From: Gnetum montanum
Lineage: Eukaryota > Streptophyta > Gnetopsida > Gnetales > Gnetaceae
Length of the DNA: 64,000 nt
Reading direction: 5' to 3'
NCBI GenBank assembly: GCA_015680685.1
Contig: MNCI01018957.1
Coordinates: 4,109-68,108 of the forward strand
Part shown: piece by piece, positions 22,286 to 34,412 of the stretch
Numbering within the stretch: position 1 is the first letter of the stretch
Layout of the letters: each line of letters begins with the position of its first letter
Notes under the pieces: model-generated
What the model was told of the DNA's origin: nothing
Seen by the model: the letters and a program-made list of their open reading frames with translations, nothing else
The model's database searches: none
Translations under genes and position numbers: made by a program

Positions 22286-24800
22286 TCCATAGACATGAAG
22301 ATGTTAAACCGTTGGTCCCACATGAATGCAAAGTGGTGTATACTCATTCAGATGAGTATGTACTAGATTTCACCTTCATCCTACATCAGGATGAATAGTT
22401 GTGATGGCGTGATATGGAGGGCAACATTGTCTTGCCCCTCGATTGATCTATGCCCAAGATGCTCTTTCAAACCCTTAAGAAGTTGGGCACCGTAGATCTT
22501 CATGAGCAATATGTTGTAAATGGTTATGACACTTGGAATTACCATCCCATTGAAACACAACACAAGTGACATCAATGTCAGGAAAAGCGTCATGAGGCTA
22601 CAAAGGGAAAACATTTCACTAATCCCTTATTCCTACTAGATGAAGATGACAATGAGGATTCTCTCTTTAAAGGTTCTCAACAAGAAGATTCTCCATCCCT
22701 TGTTATTGGTAATGAGGATGAAAGCCTGAACCTACGATCCACTATTCATAAACTAGATTTAGGAAAAAGTGATAGTCAAGGTAGGGACTCAGGAAACTAT
22801 CATCATAGAAAGGGATTTAAGGATGGAGGTTTTAATGAGCAAAAAAGTGGTGGCAAACACCGTAGTGGTGGTGGCAGTCCACCTTCATCTCCATTCTTTT
22901 CATTTGATTCTAAACATTCCTCTTCATCTATCAATTCTCATAGAAGCCACCATTGAAATAATTGTGAGGAAGGTGATTAACAAGACAACGACGATTGTGA
23001 AGGCCACCAAGACTAAAGGGTTGGTTGAAACCATCATTGACGTCATCAGTGTAGTGATGATGATGAACCTCTATTGGCAACTCAAAGTATGCTCAACATT
23101 GTAGAGGTAGTTAGAATTCTAACTAGGCATATGAAAGATGGTCGAATCAAGTGCTTAGACATGAATAATATTCCAAGATTTGAAGGGGATACAACTCTGA
23201 TCCATAGACACATCTACAAGCTTTTCATGATGCCTGTGCCTTACAAAATATATAAAATGAATGCCAGAAACTCAAACTCTTCCCTAGGACACTCATCAAG
23301 GTAGTTGAAAGTTAGTACCAATCCTTGGAGCTAGAGTCCATTCATTGATGGAGTACCATGTTAGAGCTATTTAATGATAAACACTAGATATACTCCAGAG
23401 TGTCTAATTTGAGAAGGTAAATCCAAGGCTGGAAATAGAGAACACATGAACCCTTGGATGCTACCATGGGTAGATATTATTCACTCTTACACCAATGCCT
23501 TGGCCATGGTTATTCTCAGAGGGAACAACTTCGCCACATCATATATGGGCTAAGAGCAGAAACTAAAAGAACTCTTGGGAGGTATGCCTAAGGGAGATTG
23601 TCTGAACTAAGAGCTCATTAGATCCAAAGGCTAATTAAGGAGGTAGCAAAAGAAGAAGGTGAGCTATGAAAAAGGGAAAGTGTAGAAGAGTATAATAGGA
23701 ACCCTTCCATCAGAAAATAGGAGTTTCAATTTTGTGATAAAGAGGAGTCACCACTCGATAAAGTGGTAAGTAGAAAAACCTTGCCCATCTAGAAATATGT
23801 TTATGATATTTTGGTGAAAGTTGATAAATTATGGGACTCTTTGGATGAAAAATTTCAAATTGCTATGAAGATTGCTGAAGAATCCAAAGAGAAAAATAGT
23901 GATTGTAATCGTAGGAGGTGAAAAGAAGCTAAAAGTGCCTACCAAAGAGATAAGGGTAAAGCTATTGCCATAGAGAAAGTTGTGGAAATTGACTCTAATG
24001 ATGAAACTAATTGTGACATTTGTCAATATGAACATCCAAAGGGTTGTTACCCTGTGGTGTCACACTTACAAGAGCATGGAGTGTATGCATTGAATCCTCG
24101 ACTAGCATGTAGGTAGGCACCTAGAAGATTGCCTTATCCTCAAGGTAATCCAAGGTAGTTCCACAAACAACAAGAAGCTTACTACCCAAGTGGAACTCCT
24201 CTACAATGGTACCAACCATAATTATGGAGAATGTCACCACCAAGGTAGTAGTACCCTTATAGGCAACCAGATCCATATGGGTACTATGTTTAACAACCTA
24301 TCTCTCCAAGAAGTTTTGCAAGTCATACCACATTTTAGCATCACTATTACCCTCCAAAGTACCACCAAACACATTCATCATCTACTTGAGGGGAAAACCC
24401 ATATCCATATCCAAACCACCCTTTGCATCCATCTACACATACACCTCCACCTTCAACCCAATTACCTCTTGCTCCATCCATGTAGGGTGAGACTCCTTCA
24501 CAGCCGTAATAATGAAATGCTATGAGGGTTATACATTCATAGCTAGCTTTCTAGCCAAGTGGTTTGGATAATCAATCTAGAAAAAGATCTTTTTTTTGAC
24601 CCAACTATCCTCTCCAACCCTCATAACCTAGTACAACTAATCGTCTTGCATCTTCAATACCCTCATCCTCTGCATCAAATACCTTTGAGTGCCCTTCAAA
24701 CCAACTGTCACCTCATATTTAGATTGTGATGCTAACTCATTCTATTTCCAACTAGATCAAGGTTGGCAATCTTCCCATGAAAAGATCTAACCTAAGAAGT
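22286..24800 (+). pseudogene. gag remnant of copy 2
   Basis: The likely start is the MSSS-type ATG near 22273-22290; the homologous minus-strand copy also opens with ATGTCTTCTTCT. Later parts show NNIPRFEGD at 23163, a disrupted gag core near 23370-23590 (SQREQLRHIIYGL-like), a zinc-knuckle variant, CDICQYEHPKGC, at about 24014, then a Pro/Tyr/His-rich tail. A Gly/Arg-poor acidic region near 22640-22770 precedes the core. Many stops and frame changes. Same family as the gag at 205-2230 and 53460-56172. Confidence 0.75.
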
Positions 24801-25230
24801 CCACTCATTTACCTATAGATCACTAGACATGAGCCATTTAAAGCTCTTATTGACTCTAGTTCTAGAGTTAATCTCATATCAAATGACATGTACAAGGCCT
24901 GGAACCTACCACCTCTTAAGAAGAGCAACATCCATATAGAATTAATAGATTAGTTAATTACTGTCCCTTTGGGATTAGTAGAGGACATTGTGACCATAGT
25001 TTGTGGGTGGTCCTATCCTATTGATTTTCTAATGATCAAAGTTGAAAATTGCAAAAGTGACTTCTCCATCATTATGGGAAGAGCCTAGTTAAGCATGGTC
25101 GATGCACGTATCGGCATAAGGGATCTATCTCTAGAAATATCCAAACAAAATGAATTAGCAAAGATAGAGAAGAAGCGTATTCCATGCATCATGTACAACA
25201 ATCATGGATGCAATTGTGTGTAAAATATTT
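24801..25230 (+). pseudogene. aspartic protease remnant of copy 2
   Basis: The phrase ALIDSSSRVNLIS at about 24842 aligns with the retropepsin site (D-S/T-G); the catalytic Gly is replaced by Ser. SIIMGRA near 25070 corresponds to the conserved 'iiLGRpfL' block. At least two in-frame stops are present. Confidence 0.75.
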
Positions 25231-25499
25231 TGTCCATCAGAAGTACACACATTAAAGCATGCAATCAATGTGCACAAGAAATCAATATTAAAAGGTATTT
25301 ATATGCAATAGCCACAAAACAAGAGGGAACCTAGTGGTTGATAACTAACTTAGATAGCAGCACATTATGGATGGAACCAAGAGCCTAACATGTGCTTATG
25401 TTAAAGGCATGAATAAACTCGAACAAGTTTATTCCCAACTTTCTAATGAAGATAATGATACCTATTGGGAAGAGTTGGAAATCCCTAATAATTTCAAGT

Positions 25500-26990
25500 A
25501 GGAGCCCCTAGAGCTAAAGACTTTACCAGTCAGCATGGAACATGCATTTTTAAATAATAATAAACTAGTCATAATTAATGCCAAACTTGCTCCTAAATAA
25601 AAAGAAAAGTTGTTAAATATGGTTAACAAATGGCCAACAACCTTTGCTTGGTCATATCTTGAGCTAATAGGAATTGATCCAAGGATATGCTAGCATCGCA
25701 TTTACATCATCCTAGCCATGAAGCCTAAAAGGCAACCATAGAGGTGGCTGAATCCCAAATTGAAGTAGATCATCAAGGAGGAAATTAAGAAACTCCTTAA
25801 GGTAGGGTTCATCTATCCCATTATGGATAGTGAGTGGGTTAGCCCACTTGTAATTATGCCAAAGAAAGGTGGAAAATGGTGGATCTGCATTAACTTTAGG
25901 TTGTTGAATATGGCAACATTTAAAGATCATTTTTTAATATCATTTGTGGACCAAGTGTTGGACACCATATCTAGGTATTGTTATCATAGCTTCTTGGATG
26001 GCTATAGTGGCTATAACCAAATCCAAATTGTGTTAGAAGATCAAGCCAAGACAACATTCACAAGTCCCTAGGGGACTTTTGCATATTGTAAGATGGCATT
26101 TGATCTATGCAATGCCCCTACAAAATTTCAATGCTTGGTCCTTAGTATCTTCCAACATCATATTGATAGTGGTGTGGAAGTCTCTATGGATGAATTTTGC
26201 ATCTATGGAGCTACATTGGAGCAAGCCTTGGACCGCCTTAAGCAAGTACTGAAGAGATGTGTTAAAACAAACCTACAGCTCAACTGGCAAAAGAGCCATC
26301 TTATGGTCCAAGAAGGCATTGTGCTAGGGCACTAAATTTCACAAAAAGGGATTGAGGTAGACCTAGAAAAGATGAGGATCATCCAAGGAACAACATGCCA
26401 AGTAGAAATAGTTAGAGATATTTGGTCATTTCTTTGATACACTGGCTACTATTGGTGGTTTATAGATAATTTTTGTAAGATTGCAAAACCATTGGTAGAG
26501 CTTACAAAGAAAGATGCACCTTTCATTTGGACCAAGGAATGTGAACACAAATTCTAATAGTTAAAGCGGGAACTCTTAGAAACACCAATCGTACAAGCAC
26601 TAGATTGGTCTAGACCTTTCCACATCATGATGGATGCATCTAACTACACCTTGGAAGTAGCGCTCACACAGATGAATGATAAGAAACGTCCATACTACAT
26701 CCACTACATGAGTTAAAGCATTATGGGAGCATAATTAAATTACACCACCATGGAAAAAGAATTAATGGCTATGGTGTACACTTTGGAAAAATTCAGGTAC
26801 TATGTGCTTGGCTACAAAGTATTTGTGCACAAGGACAACAATGTAATCCACTTTCTCATGAACAAGCCAATGGTAAGCCCTCATGTTACATGGTGGCTCG
26901 TGATCTTACAAGAATTTGATCTCACGATGGTAGATCGAAAAGGGACCAAGAATGTGGTCGTTGATCACCTCTCTTGCTTAAGATGAGATA
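25500..26990 (+). pseudogene. reverse transcriptase and RNase H remnant of copy 2
   Basis: RT blocks: KEEIKKLLKVGFIYPI, WVSPLVIMPKKGGKWWICI (25835), HSFLDGYSGYNQIQI (25989), TFAYCKMAFDLCNAPTKFQC (26079) and VSMDEFCIYG (26182). The last is the catalytic YxDD block; it reads MDEF, so the second Asp is lost. RNase H blocks: IMMDASNYTLEVALTQM (26627), YTTMEKELMAMVYTLEKFRY (26741) and VFVHKDN, where TDH is expected. The domain ends with DRKGTKNVVVDHLSCLR. Several stops, at 26072 and 26336 among others. Only one RNase H is present, as in Athila. Confidence 0.88.
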
Positions 26991-27099
26991 ATAAAGAGGT
27001 GGAGAGCCCACTCTCTAATTAGTTTCCAGATAAACTCCTTTTTAGGGGAGTAATAAATGAACAAACGACCATAGAAATAACATGGTATAATGGCATCCT

Positions 27100-28310
27100 C
27101 ACTTATCTTCTCACTCAATAGATGCGATAAGATTTTGACTTTAGAAAGAAGTAATAATTTCTTCATTGGGCCAAATACTTCATGGAAATCAATGGACACC
27201 TCTATACAGTGTGTGTAGATGGCCTAATTCATTGGTGTGTCCTTGACAAAGATCAACTACACGTTCTCCAGGATGCTCACGAAGGGCCTTGTAGAGGCCA
27301 CTATGTAGGAAGATGCACAACCATAAAAATCTTAATGGCAAGATATTATTGGCCTACAATCTTCAAGGATGCCCACTAGTTTGTCAAATCTTGTGAACAT
27401 TATCAATGAGGTGAGGGGATGATCGCTTGTATGAAAGATCTTCAACAATGGATTCAACCACTAGAACTTTTTGACATATGAGGTGTTGACTTCATGGGTT
27501 CCATCACATCCATGTCCAATGGAAAGGCATATATTATCATAGTAGTTGACTACTGCAAAAAATGTGCACAAGCAGTAGTTGTGACTAATTGTACATCATC
27601 CATTGCTGCTAGATTTATGCAACAAAATATCATAAATAGGTTTGGGATGCCACATTCACTAATTTTTGATAATGGAACTCATTTCATAGGTGTCACTTTT
27701 AGAAAGTTAATGCAATTCTTAGGGGTTGAACATAAATTAACAACACCCTATCACCCCCAAGCCAATAATCAAGTAGAGGTAATCAATCGAGAGATCATAA
27801 AAATACTAACATGGACCATTAGCAAATATAGGAAAGATTGGAGTACAAAACTTAATGATGCCCTTTGGGCCTACTATTCAACATGGAAACTTCCTATTGG
27901 CTACTCTCCTTATGAGTTGGTGTATGGAAAACTTCCAACACTCTTGATTCAATCTGAGCTCCGTACACTCTCAATGGCCTGTGATCTAAATCTTGACCTA
28001 AGTTTAGCATACAAAGAAAGAAGCCTAAACATGCCTAGATGAAAATTGATTAGTAGTATTATATTTGAATGAGGTGCACAAGACATTCAATAAGCAATGT
28101 CATGACCTAAGAATACAAAAGGTAAAACTTCAACCAAGAGATAAGTTTCTCGATTGGAACCCCACACATGTACCCCAAAAAGAAAAATTTCAAACATTGT
28201 GGAAGGCACCTTATATAATTGATCAAACCTTTCCTTCTAGGGCCATGTTGATTTACAAGCCTAAAAGTCCAAATAAAAGTAGTTGGTTAACATCCAACAA
28301 GTAAAACCTT
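27100..28310 (+). pseudogene. integrase remnant of copy 2
   Basis: Integrase inserts the cDNA. The N-terminal zinc region is visible at 27230-27400 (HEGPCRGHYVGRCTT, ARYYWP, SCEHYQ with the last Cys changed). The core at 27494-28042 keeps the D-D-E triad: IIIVVDYC, LIFDNGTHF and NNQVEVINRE. LWAYYSTWKLPIGYSPYELV follows, then a frameshifted C-terminal segment. Stops at 27379 and 28042 and frame changes afterwards inactivate it. Confidence 0.88.
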
Positions 28311-29929
28311 TCCTCAAACCAAGATAGACCAGTGCAACTACCACCTCAACGGATGGACAGCCACATTCCATTTTTTTTGATCTCTTCCTTCCAACTCAGT
28401 TGTGGGAGAAATGGACATTTGTGCTAACAATCCATATGGATTCCTAGTTTTTCTACTTTTTGTTTTTCACATTTTTGATTTTTACAAGTTATTTATTTTA
28501 CAAATTTTGATTTCCAAATTTTTCTAATTTTATACCATTCTTAGTATTTTTAAACCTTTCTTAATTATTTTACACTTTCTTAAATATTTTACTTTGTTTT
28601 CTTTTTTTCAAAGTATGATATTTCCTCATTTTTACTAATAAAATTGCTTTATTACCATAGGACATAGTGCCACTGTTGTTGTTTACTAATGATGGTTTGT
28701 GCTTAATGTGTGATTGTCGTTGTTTCGTTTCTATTTTTGAGTTCTAATGTTTAATGACTTTGACATGGTTTATTTTTCATGGAAAAAGTAGTGAGTCCAC
28801 ATCATCCACCCATCTAATAAACTCTATGGTTTTCCTTATTTTGGGAATTTGAGGTCCCTTCCATTAAAGAAACTTTTAATTAATTAGTGACCTTGGTAGT
28901 TCTAGAATTAGGAAGGATTCACAGGTTTGTAAAGGGTATGACTTTAAGGGGACTCAATATTCTTTGTACTCTTCTACTTGCTTGAGTACTTGAGTGTTTT
29001 TCATGGACTTATGATTCCATTCCAACTACTAATAGGAAATCAAACAAAGTTTTTGCATGGTGTGGTTCCCATCGAAAAATTAAAAAACAAATGATGGGAA
29101 TTCCAAGCACACCCCTAGGACAAATAAATGGCCTATAAGCACTGATTATGGAACTAGAAAGACATGCACCCATGCCTGATGGTCCCCTCTAACTAAGGCT
29201 CTCTCTCACTTTCTACTTCTCTCTCTTTTTCTTCTTATGGAATAATGGTTGTTTTGTGGAAGTACTCTTGTGTCTCATGTGGGTGGACTAGTCTTAGAGT
29301 GGTGATGCGAAGTCACTAGAAGTAGGTGGTTTTAGTTTGGACTAAGGATGGACCTTCTTAGGTCATTTTAACCACAAATTCCACAAGGGAATTTTTATGA
29401 CCTCAATTTGGAATTCCATTCCACCTTCTTTGTCATCCATCCATGTTGCATAACCCACCTCACTACCAGGTTCTATGTCTCTATGTCTTGGTTTGATGCA
29501 TTTGAATTCTAGGGTAGATTCTTTTTAGCCGATCCTTAACTTTTCATGATCATTAATTAACTGTGGGGCCCATGAACTCCTTAGTTGAGGTTATGCAAGG
29601 GAAACAAGGGCATGCACTTGCTATGGGGAGGAACCACTTGCATAGCTTTTAGCTTGATTAGTTAAGGTTCTTTACCTTAGACATTGCTACAATCCTATCT
29701 TTTGCATATTCCATTGTGTACTCCGCTCAGTGCTCCTTAACCTTTTAATTCATTCATCCCCCAAATAATTTTTCTCCATTTTTCCAAATTTATGAGCTCC
29801 AACACCCTCTTCTCATATTTTCACGTTGTTGTTGGCCTTTTGAGCTCTTATTTAACCCTAATTTCATTCAAAAACTCTTTGTATTTTGCAACTTTGACCA
29901 AAGTCAATGATTTTCTACAATGGTTAACA
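28311..29929 (+). other. post-integrase spacer of copy 2
   Basis: Noncoding, T-rich sequence homologous to 2231-3549 of copy 1 and, on the minus strand, to about 49190-50090. Shared markers include 'gtagtgagtccacatcatcc' and the acatgcacccatgcct region. No gene recognised. Confidence 0.6.
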
Positions 29930-30010
29930 ACTGCATCAACAAGGCCTTGTCGATGTAGCTGACCACATCGATGAGGCCTCATCAATGCAGTGTAAAAATC
30001 CTATATATAC
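29930..30010 (+). promoter_or_regulatory. internal U3-like module with TATA box ahead of ORF3 (copy 2)
   Basis: The segment 'tcaacaaggccttgtcgatg' to 'catcgatgaggcct', then 'atgcagtgt', then TATATATA (30002-30009) follows the order of the LTR segment 21253-21341 ('ttgacaaggcctagtcgatg', 'gtcgacgaggcttgtcgatg', 'tagtgt', TATAAATA). It ends about 440 bp before the ORF3 start. The similarity is direct; use as a second promoter is inference. Confidence 0.55.
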
Positions 30011-30139
30011 TATCGTGCACTTAGAAATTTTTGTCGTTTGCCTCATAACACATGGGGAGTTTTTGCAATTTTTCAGAGCCCTTAACTTCCCAACCATTTG
30101 TTCAAATCACTTCATTTTTTGAGCCTACACTTACTGGAG

Positions 30140-30446
30140 GTAAGCTCTTTATCATGGGGGCCGCAAACCTTAAGGTTTCTGATGAAATTATTTGAAAATT
30201 TTTCTAACTCCCCCAAAGGATTAATAAATTTAACAATATAAAAACATCAATTTTTTCGAGAGTTAACCTTTTCAACAACCTCTGAGATGGTTTATTAATG
30301 ATAACACAAGTGAAATGATAATTGGAGTAATTAAATCAAACATAATCACAACTTAGCTAAGTGTAACTATCCTAAAGAGATAAAGGTATCCCAATTTCTT
30401 CATGTGACACACTAATTCCTAACCCATGGACTTATTGTGATTATAG
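30140..30446 (+). other. candidate 5'UTR intron of ORF3 (copy 2)
   Basis: A strong donor, ctggag/GTAAGC, lies at 30139/30140. The acceptor gattatag ends at 30446, immediately before the ORF3 ATG. Together with the TATA box at 30002 this would give a spliced ORF3 mRNA. In copy 1 the acceptor (ttattatag/ATGG) is kept but the donor is not clear. Confidence 0.4.
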
Positions 30447-33230
30447 ATGGCTCCAAAACCTAAATGCCTATAGGAAGGAGAACCCTCTCAACCATGGCAA
30501 AAATGACCTAGAGTTGGAATGGGCCAACAAGAATAAGCCCAAGAACCACTAGAGGCAACCCATGCAATGGGAACTCTTCATGAGGAGCCCAAGGTAGAAT
30601 TTGTTTGACAAATTCTAGAAGAAGAAGTACCCACTGAGCAATCATAGTGTGGAGAAGTACCTGGACCCATGCCAAGGCTTCAAGTCACTTTGACTCAAGC
30701 CTACCTTGACATTATCAGGTCCCAAGAGATCCAATGATTAGGTCTTCAAGAAATCAACTTTGGGCCATTCCTAGGAAAAGCTCCAGTTGATGTCAAGACT
30801 CAACTGCAAACCTCTCCCATGTGGCCAATCATCACATCTAGTGGGGAATTGTACATGGAAGAGACATACCTCTTCTAGAACAATCAAAGGTTGGGGTCCA
30901 TAGTTAAAATCAAGGATATTTAGGTATTCTACTTGGTCAAAGCTATTGCACAAGCACTGGGATTGCCTAACACTAGGACATAATTGGCAAAGCTATCTAC
31001 AAAAGGTGATCCTGAGGCCAAGAAAAAGTGGATTCAGTAGTGCTATGGGATCAATCATAAGGAGTACGACATGCTCACACTGATGGAATAGATCTATTTC
31101 AAAATCATAACCTATCACCTCAATCAAATGGTGAGGCCCAACAAGGTGACCACCTTATCTGCTCAAGCATGCACCACTTTAATCAGGAGATTTCCCATCA
31201 ACCTTTCACAACTCATCTACTTGGAAATTGAAAATCATTTTAAAGAAACAAATGTGGAAGAAAAACCCTACCCTTTCCATGCCTCATCTAGAATCTTTGC
31301 AAGAGGGCAGGAATCATCCGCTATGCTAATGATACAATCAAGCATGCTCCTTTTACTCCATGATCTAAAATCATGAAGGAAAAGATGCCCTCCACAACTC
31401 AAGAAGAGGAGTAGTTGCCACCACTACTACCTACTCAAGAAACAACGTCAGAAGCCCATGTAACCATTGAGCACTTATGCAAATTTTGAGAGCAGCTCTT
31501 GAGTGAACAAGAGTAGCATGTAGGCAGAAGTGGTCTGGATCCATCTGTGTATAGACCCACAATGAGTCACCTTAATAAGGTGGCTCGAATAATCATCCAG
31601 ATGGAGAGGGGTGGACTAATTTTCTCTACCCAATGAACACAGTTGTCCATGAAGTCAGATTCTAATGCTGGAGAGGTGATGGTGTCCTTATCACAACATC
31701 ATTTATTCCTAAAAATATCTGAGAATGCTACCACCTTTTCATTGCGTTTGAAGAAAGGTGAGGAGGCAACTATCTTGGTGATGTAGCACTAAGCTGAAGC
31801 AGTCAATGCACATGTGATGTCTATACCTAATGTATCTACACTTTGAGATGTGCAGAAATCTGCAGGCATAGTCAGTTGAAAGTTAAACATAGCCCAACAT
31901 GAAGAATTGCTGGATTGATTGGTGGAGATTGGGAAACCAATTTTGAATATCTTCAATTTTTTGGAAAACATCACTGCAACCTAGTTGGAGCTACTAGATG
32001 CAAGGGGCAAGTGCATCACTTTAGAGGGGCAACTCAAAATGGATTAGGCACAAAATCAACACTTGGCCACGAAGGTTGTTGAATTAAGTGCCTACCTTGT
32101 TGATCCTACAATCCTCAACCTAGTGATAACCAGAGATGAAGCTTTTTAATAGCTTCAGGAATGATTTAGAAAGGTTGAGGAGGAGGTAGTGATGGCCATA
32201 TTTAACTAGTTCATAGCAGAGGTGAAAATGCATTCAATTTAGAGGGACTTGGCCTAGATGTGTTATGAGAATGAGGCTTTGATTACATAGAATCATCACC
32301 TACGCAATGTTGATGCTCAAAAGGAACAAATGCAATAATTTATTCAGCAAAAACAAGAGTAGCTTGCCAGGGTGAACACTGAGCTGAGAAGATTGGACAT
32401 GGAAAATCGAAATCTATCAATGGAGAAATTTTGAGCCTTACACTAGAAGTTTGCCATTGAGATTGCTGCCTAGAAAAATGAGGTTCTCAAGTTTGAAAAA
32501 GTGAAAAATCACTACAGAGACCAGGTTGGCTTGCAAAAGGAAGTAAACAAGAAGCACATCCAATTGGTGAAGGCAAAAGTGAATTAACCCCTCCAGTAAA
32601 TCCAATAAGGAAAAGAAGTTTGGTAGCCCATTGTTGATGAGAATGATGGCTACAATAAAGTGGAGATCCACAAAAAGGAGTTGCAAATAGAAGAGATGAC
32701 AGAATATATAGAGTTGGCCAATCTCTGATATGCAAACCTAGCTAGGTTAACTATTGGATGATAATGGTCAGAGTTAGAGAAACAAGTGGCTAGCTTATAT
32801 TTTTTTATATGAGATAGAGTTCAAGCACCATAAAGACATCAAGCAGAAGCTTGAGACTACTCAAAGTCTCAGAGCACAGTTCACAAATCAATGATCAACT
32901 ACTGAGAACCTAGAGAAATGGATGAACGATTACCAAGAGTTGAAGAATATAGTTAGAGCATTCAACATTGAATGCAAACAATTCACTACCTAGTTCATCA
33001 ACACAAAAGAGTTATTTCCAACAATACCATGTCCTTGGGATGTTCCCATTCTGACCCACATTAGTGAAGCCATGTGGATGGTGCACAATCCTAGAAGTAA
33101 AGAGAAGAAAATGAAAGCACTATTGGATGTTTTTTTTCTTCTACCAAAATTTGCAGTAGTAGCAAGATAGCCACAGTTGCCTCAACTGCCGCCCATGCGT
33201 GAAGCTGGTAAAGGTCCCTCAGAATCTTAG
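30447..33230 (+). pseudogene. third ORF of copy 2, decayed
   Basis: It opens MAPKPK and corresponds to 4190-6905. Better-preserved pieces are at 31128-31376 (LSAQACTTLIRRFPINLSQL, YLEIENHFKET), similar to the 'putative plant transposon protein' domain of Athila ORFs. A Glu/Lys/Gln-rich, coiled-coil-like region follows from about 31900 to 33000. Numerous stops. No envelope features such as a signal peptide or transmembrane helix are visible. Confidence 0.6.
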
Positions 33231-33484
33231 GAGCCATCACCACCTAAAACTGTTTGATCTTCTCAATGAAACTTCATGTCATCAAGGAACATGCTGTCCA
33301 ATTTTGAAGGGTCATATCATGATGTTTAATTTTATGTCCTAAACACCACCATTTTTGTAATGTGTTGATCCATACACTTAGGTACTTCATTTTTGTCAAG
33401 TCAATTTGTTTTTATTTGTGAAAGGTGAGTCAATAATTCAATACCTTTCAAATTTTGTAAAAGAACTTGAGGACAAGTTTTCAT

Positions 33485-33499
33485 TTAGTTGTGGGGGTA
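33485..33499 (+). other. polypurine tract, copy 2
   Basis: TTAGTTGTGGGGGTA abuts the 3' LTR. The same sequence occurs before the LTR at 57313. Confidence 0.75.
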
Positions 33500-34407
33500 T
33501 GATGAGTTGCATTTCTGTTGGCTACATCGACAAGGCCTCGTCGTCTAAGCCTCATCGATGATGCCTAGTCGATGCATCATTTCATGCATCAATGAGGCCC
33601 TATCATGTAGTGTCTATTTTTGGCTATGAATACACACCTACTAGCCAAATTTATGCTAATAAAGATTTTAGTAGTAGTGAAGCTCTTGTAGTTTGTTCAT
33701 TTGAGAGTTAGAATTTTTCTCCTAAGTGCTTGCAGTAAGAGTCATTGAGTGTATGGATCTTTATTCGAGCATTATTCTACTGAAGCACAATCGTGTGTGT
33801 GGCAATAAAGACGAACTTATGATAAAAATTGCAACATTCTAGATAGATTAAATATTTCATTTATGCATTTAATATTTTTAATTATTTATTCAATGTTTTC
33901 CAGTAATTAAGCTAATGAAGTAATTAAGTAAGATAAGTGAGATAGATTAAACACATAAGTACGACCGCTTCAAGAATAACACGTATTCACTTGGTAATCC
34001 CAACAACGTTATTGCTTGGTACGCCTAATAGTGTAGTGCTTGGAAACCTAGCAGTGGATACGTCTGTTCAGGACGTGTACGGAAAGTGGGACCAAATGCT
34101 TATGTTAGGATTGCTTAGATACTAGTTAATTAGTTAAACTAAATTAGTTACTCCAATTACTTTATCTCCTTTTAAGCACCAAACCATAAAATACAAAATG
34201 ATAAAAATCAGATGCCTCAATTACACTTAACCATACCAGTGTATGTCACAAGTGTAACTGGGAAGACAACGAACAACCTTAAGGCAAGATTCACCTCCTA
34301 CAAGACTAGTACACTAGAAACAACAAAGTCCATAGAATTTGACCAAATCATGCATGAATGCTTTGTGATTTGTATGGTTTGGCGTAGGGGTACCTTGCCA
34401 CTCATTA
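33500..34407 (+). repeat. 3' LTR of copy 2 (908 bp)
   Basis: Starts TGATGAGTTGC and ends CCACTCATTA, the final CA having decayed to TA. It is followed by TSD GTACC at 34408-34412. The TATA box has become TATGAATA near 33625. Confidence 0.92.
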
Positions 34408-34412
34408 GTACC

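Larger units (their letters stand above)
21223..34407 (+). mobile_element. full-length Athila-like Ty3/gypsy element (copy 2), 13.2 kb
   Basis: The element has paired LTRs (21223-22119 and 33500-34407), a perfect TSD GTACC, a tRNA-Asp-type primer site, gag, protease, RT, RNase H and integrase in the Ty3/gypsy order. A 2-kb spacer, an extra ORF and a polypurine tract follow. The single RNase H, the large size, tRNA-Asp priming and the extra downstream ORF point to the Athila side of the Tat/Athila group. Every ORF has stops, many of the CAA/CGA-to-stop or TGG-to-TAG kind expected from C-to-T decay at methylated sites. The RT active site is changed (MDEF). It is inserted in a Copia element. Confidence 0.93.
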
